Assembly: GCA_950069165.1 (NCBI GenBank) | Contig: CATMIT010000074.1 | Coordinates: 1 to 6,885, forward strand | Length of the DNA stretch: 6,885 nucleotides | From: an uncultured Flavobacteriales bacterium | Lineage (GTDB): Bacteria > Bacteroidota > Bacteroidia > Flavobacteriales > BACL11 | Direction of reading: 5' to 3' | Shown: positions 5,641 through 6,885 of the stretch, in pieces | Numbering within the stretch: the first letter of the stretch is position 1 | Layout: each line of letters opens with the position of its first letter | Notes under the pieces: generated by a model | Databases searched by the model: none | Told to the model about the DNA's origin: nothing | The model's input: only the letters and a program-made list of their open reading frames with translations | Position numbers and translations under genes: made by a program

Positions 5641-6098
5641 AAAAACTACTACTTATATTACTTTGCTTGCCTTTGCTATTTAGTTCTTGTGTAAATGATT
5701 CTCAAAAGAATAAAATTCAAGATTCTATTGCAGATACTATAGTTAGCTTTAGTGTCACTTCAAAAAACTCTGAATTAACCTCAAAATCAGGAAAAGATGT
5801 CTCTTTAAATGAAATGATAACAATAAATGTTGAGTCAAAAGATAAAATTTTGTTTAAGACTTTTTATTTCACTTTAGATAATAAAGTTGATGGAGCTCTT
5901 AATTTTTACTCAAATAAAGGAAGCTTAATGTGTAATGCGCCAACCAAATTATCTATAATGAGTATGCCTCCAAATGGAAATGGGTTAAAAACTTATAGTG
6001 CTGGAGATGATTTTGAGATTTCAGGAATGACTTTAATTAAGGTGAATTCAATAAATTTTGTAATTTCAGACATAGTATTAAATAAAACAATAGATTAA
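5637..6098 (+). CDS. Lipoprotein of unknown function
   Basis: A 153 aa predicted lipoprotein. The signal peptide MKKLLLILLCLPLLFSSC gives lipidation at Cys18. The following VNDSQKN has no strong acidic cluster, so surface export is less clear than for the leucine-rich-repeat protein. The mature part begins with a polar linker and then appears beta-rich (DTIVSFSVTSKN, EMITINVESKDKILFKTFYFTLDN, SINFVISDIVLN); a single Cys lies in the segment SLMCNAP. I recognise no family. Only one start is reasonable: the ATG overlapping the previous stop as ATGA. The signal-peptide region shares DNA, including silent positions, with the genes at 5116 and 3825. The last codons lie inside copy 2 of the 18-base motif. 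A role alongside the neighbouring T9SS cargo is inferred only from coupling. Confidence 0.8.
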   Translation: MKKLLLILLCLPLLFSSCVNDSQKNKIQDSIADTIVSFSVTSKNSELTSKSGKDVSLNEMITINVESKDKILFKTFYFTLDNKVDGALNFYSNKGSLMCNAPTKLSIMSMPPNGNGLKTYSAGDDFEISGMTLIKVNSINFVISDIVLNKTID

Positions 6099-6102
6099 CA
6101 AT
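6085..6102 (+). repeat. 18-base intergenic motif, copy 2
   Basis: Identical to 4990-5007. It overlaps the last codons and stop of the lipoprotein gene ending at 6098 and lies 11 bases before the ATG of the 40 aa gene at 6114. Confidence 0.7.
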
Positions 6103-6113
6103 AAACTAAGATT

Positions 6114-6236
6114 ATGAAGAACTTTTGGAAATGGCGTCACAATTTTATGGTTAACAACCCTATTCTAACATCATATATAGCTTTTGCTAAGGGGATACTA
6201 CTTACTGTATTGTTTTATGAATTTATAATAAATTAA
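6114..6236 (+). CDS. 40 aa single-span membrane protein, unknown family
   Basis: A short frame from ATG 6114 to TAA 6234-6236. It begins MKNFWKWRHNF, basic and aromatic, and then has a hydrophobic span at about residues 18-39 (TSYIAFAKGILLTVLFYEFII). The basic N-terminus predicts N-inside, C-outside topology. It aligns with the 49 aa protein at 3662: FWKWRHNF against FLKWHKEF, and over the last 20 residues AKG opposite GKG with mostly conservative changes. The two are probably distant paralogues, which supports both as genuine. It sits 15 bases after one lipoprotein gene and 16 before another. No family is recognised, and no catalytic motif fits in so short a protein; a membrane partner or regulator of the adjacent lipoprotein is a guess. 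Confidence 0.62.
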   Translation: MKNFWKWRHNFMVNNPILTSYIAFAKGILLTVLFYEFIIN

Positions 6237-6254
6237 AAACAATAAATTAACAAT
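6237..6254 (+). repeat. 18-base intergenic motif, copy 3
   Basis: AAACAATAAATTAACAAT, one base different from copies 1 and 2. Its last two bases are the first two of the ATG at 6253. Confidence 0.6.
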
Positions 6255-6759
6255 GAAAAAACTATTATTAGGCTTAGTATTTATTTTTTTGTCCTGCGCA
6301 CAAAATCAAAAACAAGAAGCTAAAGAACCACAACCAGAGGTGAATTATATTTATGATGCGACTTATTTGGATAACTTCAAAATTGGAAATCCAGAATTGG
6401 TATTAAAAGTGCAAGAAATGCATCAAAATATAATTAAAAAAGATTATGAAATGGCGGGAAGTTATCTTGCAGATAACGTTGTTTTTAACCTGGAAGATGG
6501 TTCTGTGATTGAAGGGAAAGAATCCTGTATGAAATTTATGGTTGAGGGCTATTCATCTGTAGAAATCCAAGACTATAACGTTGCTGTAAACTTTGCTGTT
6601 ACTGGAGATAATGGAGACGAGTGGGTACTACTTTGGGATTCTGGAACTATTGTAACTGAAACGGGTGAAGCTACTACTTTTAATTGGATGGAAGCCTTCC
6701 AATTTGAGAATGGTAAAATTATCATTATGAATCAATTTTCTAAAACAAGACAAAACTAA
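6253..6759 (+). CDS. NTF2/SnoaL-like domain lipoprotein
   Basis: A 168 aa predicted lipoprotein: MKKLLLGLVFIFLSC with lipidation at Cys15, then a polar linker rich in Gln, Glu and Lys (AQNQKQEAKEPQPE). Residues about 45-165 have the layout of the NTF2/SnoaL (DUF4440-like) cone fold: a helix VLKVQEMHQNIIKKDYEMAGSYLADNVVF, then EDGSVIEGKESCMKFM, then strands DYNVAVNFAVTGDNGDEWVLLWDSG, TTFNWMEAFQFENGKII and MNQFSKTRQ. The KKDYE...LADNVVF.L.DG and W.E.F.FENGKI patterns are typical. Such domains bind small ligands or act as accessory modules, and some are enzymes; no catalytic set can be assigned here. It is the last gene of the operon and is followed by a weak terminator-like structure. The membership is a pattern-based inference. 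Confidence 0.78.
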   Translation: MKKLLLGLVFIFLSCAQNQKQEAKEPQPEVNYIYDATYLDNFKIGNPELVLKVQEMHQNIIKKDYEMAGSYLADNVVFNLEDGSVIEGKESCMKFMVEGYSSVEIQDYNVAVNFAVTGDNGDEWVLLWDSGTIVTETGEATTFNWMEAFQFENGKIIIMNQFSKTRQN

Positions 6760-6760
6760 A

Positions 6761-6805
6761 GCCTATTATAATTAACAACTAAACCATAGGCATATCTTCT
6801 TCTTT
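6761..6805 (+). terminator. Weak terminator candidate after the seven-gene operon
   Basis: GCCTAT (6761-6766) and ATAGGC (6786-6791) form a perfect six-base stem with a 19-base loop, followed by the T-rich stretch ATATCTTCTTCTTTT. It lies two bases past the last gene's stop. The loop is long and the T run interrupted, so efficiency is doubtful. Confidence 0.35.
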
Positions 6806-6849
6806 TAAAATTATTGTAAATTGTAGGTATAATCTTAAAACTTATTATT

Positions 6850-6885
6850 ATGAAAACAGAAACACTTATTTTGCTCCTAGCATCT
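6850..6885 (+). CDS. Start of a gene with a signal-peptide-like N-terminus (cut by the window end)
   Basis: Twelve codons, MKTETLILLLAS, run off the right edge. A charged start followed by a Leu/Ile core looks like the beginning of a signal peptide or membrane anchor. The 90-base gap before it holds a TATAAT-like hexamer at 6828-6833 but no clear TAnnTTTG box. Function cannot be told. Confidence 0.5.
   Translation, partial: MKTETLILLLAS

Overview
The window looks like chromosome from a member of the Bacteroidota, most likely the Flavobacteriales. The grounds are a PorP/SprF gene paired with a SprB-repeat protein carrying a gliding-motility-type C-terminal domain, a second cargo with a type A type IX secretion (T9SS) tail, lipoproteins with Bacteroidota-style signal peptides, -7 boxes fitting TAnnTTTG, and no Shine-Dalgarno sequences. 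The base composition is AT-rich. No species can be named.

Left part (1-1140), housekeeping: the 5' end of a minus-strand gene resembling DUF1844 proteins, a terminator, a minus-strand tRNA with anticodon CAT (best read as the lysidine-modified isoleucine tRNA), and a plus-strand HAD phosphatase of the YihX-like group. A 265-base gap follows; it has no credible gene but holds three consecutive inverted repeats resembling a decayed intergenic repeat element.

Middle part (1141-3532), a tight minus-strand operon. A short SprB-repeat cargo protein with a type B T9SS tail is followed with no gap by its likely outer-membrane partner of the PorP/SprF family, then 13 bases later by methylmalonyl-CoA epimerase. 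A -7 box lies just ahead of the first gene.

Right part (3608-6759), a seven-gene plus-strand operon and the most unusual part of the window. It starts at a promoter matching the Bacteroidota consensus at both boxes (TTTG, 19-base spacer, TATGTTTG). The operon alternates tiny single-membrane-span proteins (49, 36 and 40 aa; two are missed by a length cut-off) with exported proteins: a leucine-rich-repeat lipoprotein with a surface-export signal, a small T9SS type A cargo, an unrecognised lipoprotein and an NTF2/SnoaL-like lipoprotein. Gaps are 13-44 bases, or 4-base ATGA overlaps. Several genes share nearly identical DNA over the signal-peptide region although their mature domains are unrelated, and an 18-base motif recurs before three of the genes. 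This points to a modular cell-surface locus built by local duplication and domain swapping. Its function cannot be read from sequence alone. The window ends in the first 12 codons of another gene whose start looks like a signal peptide.
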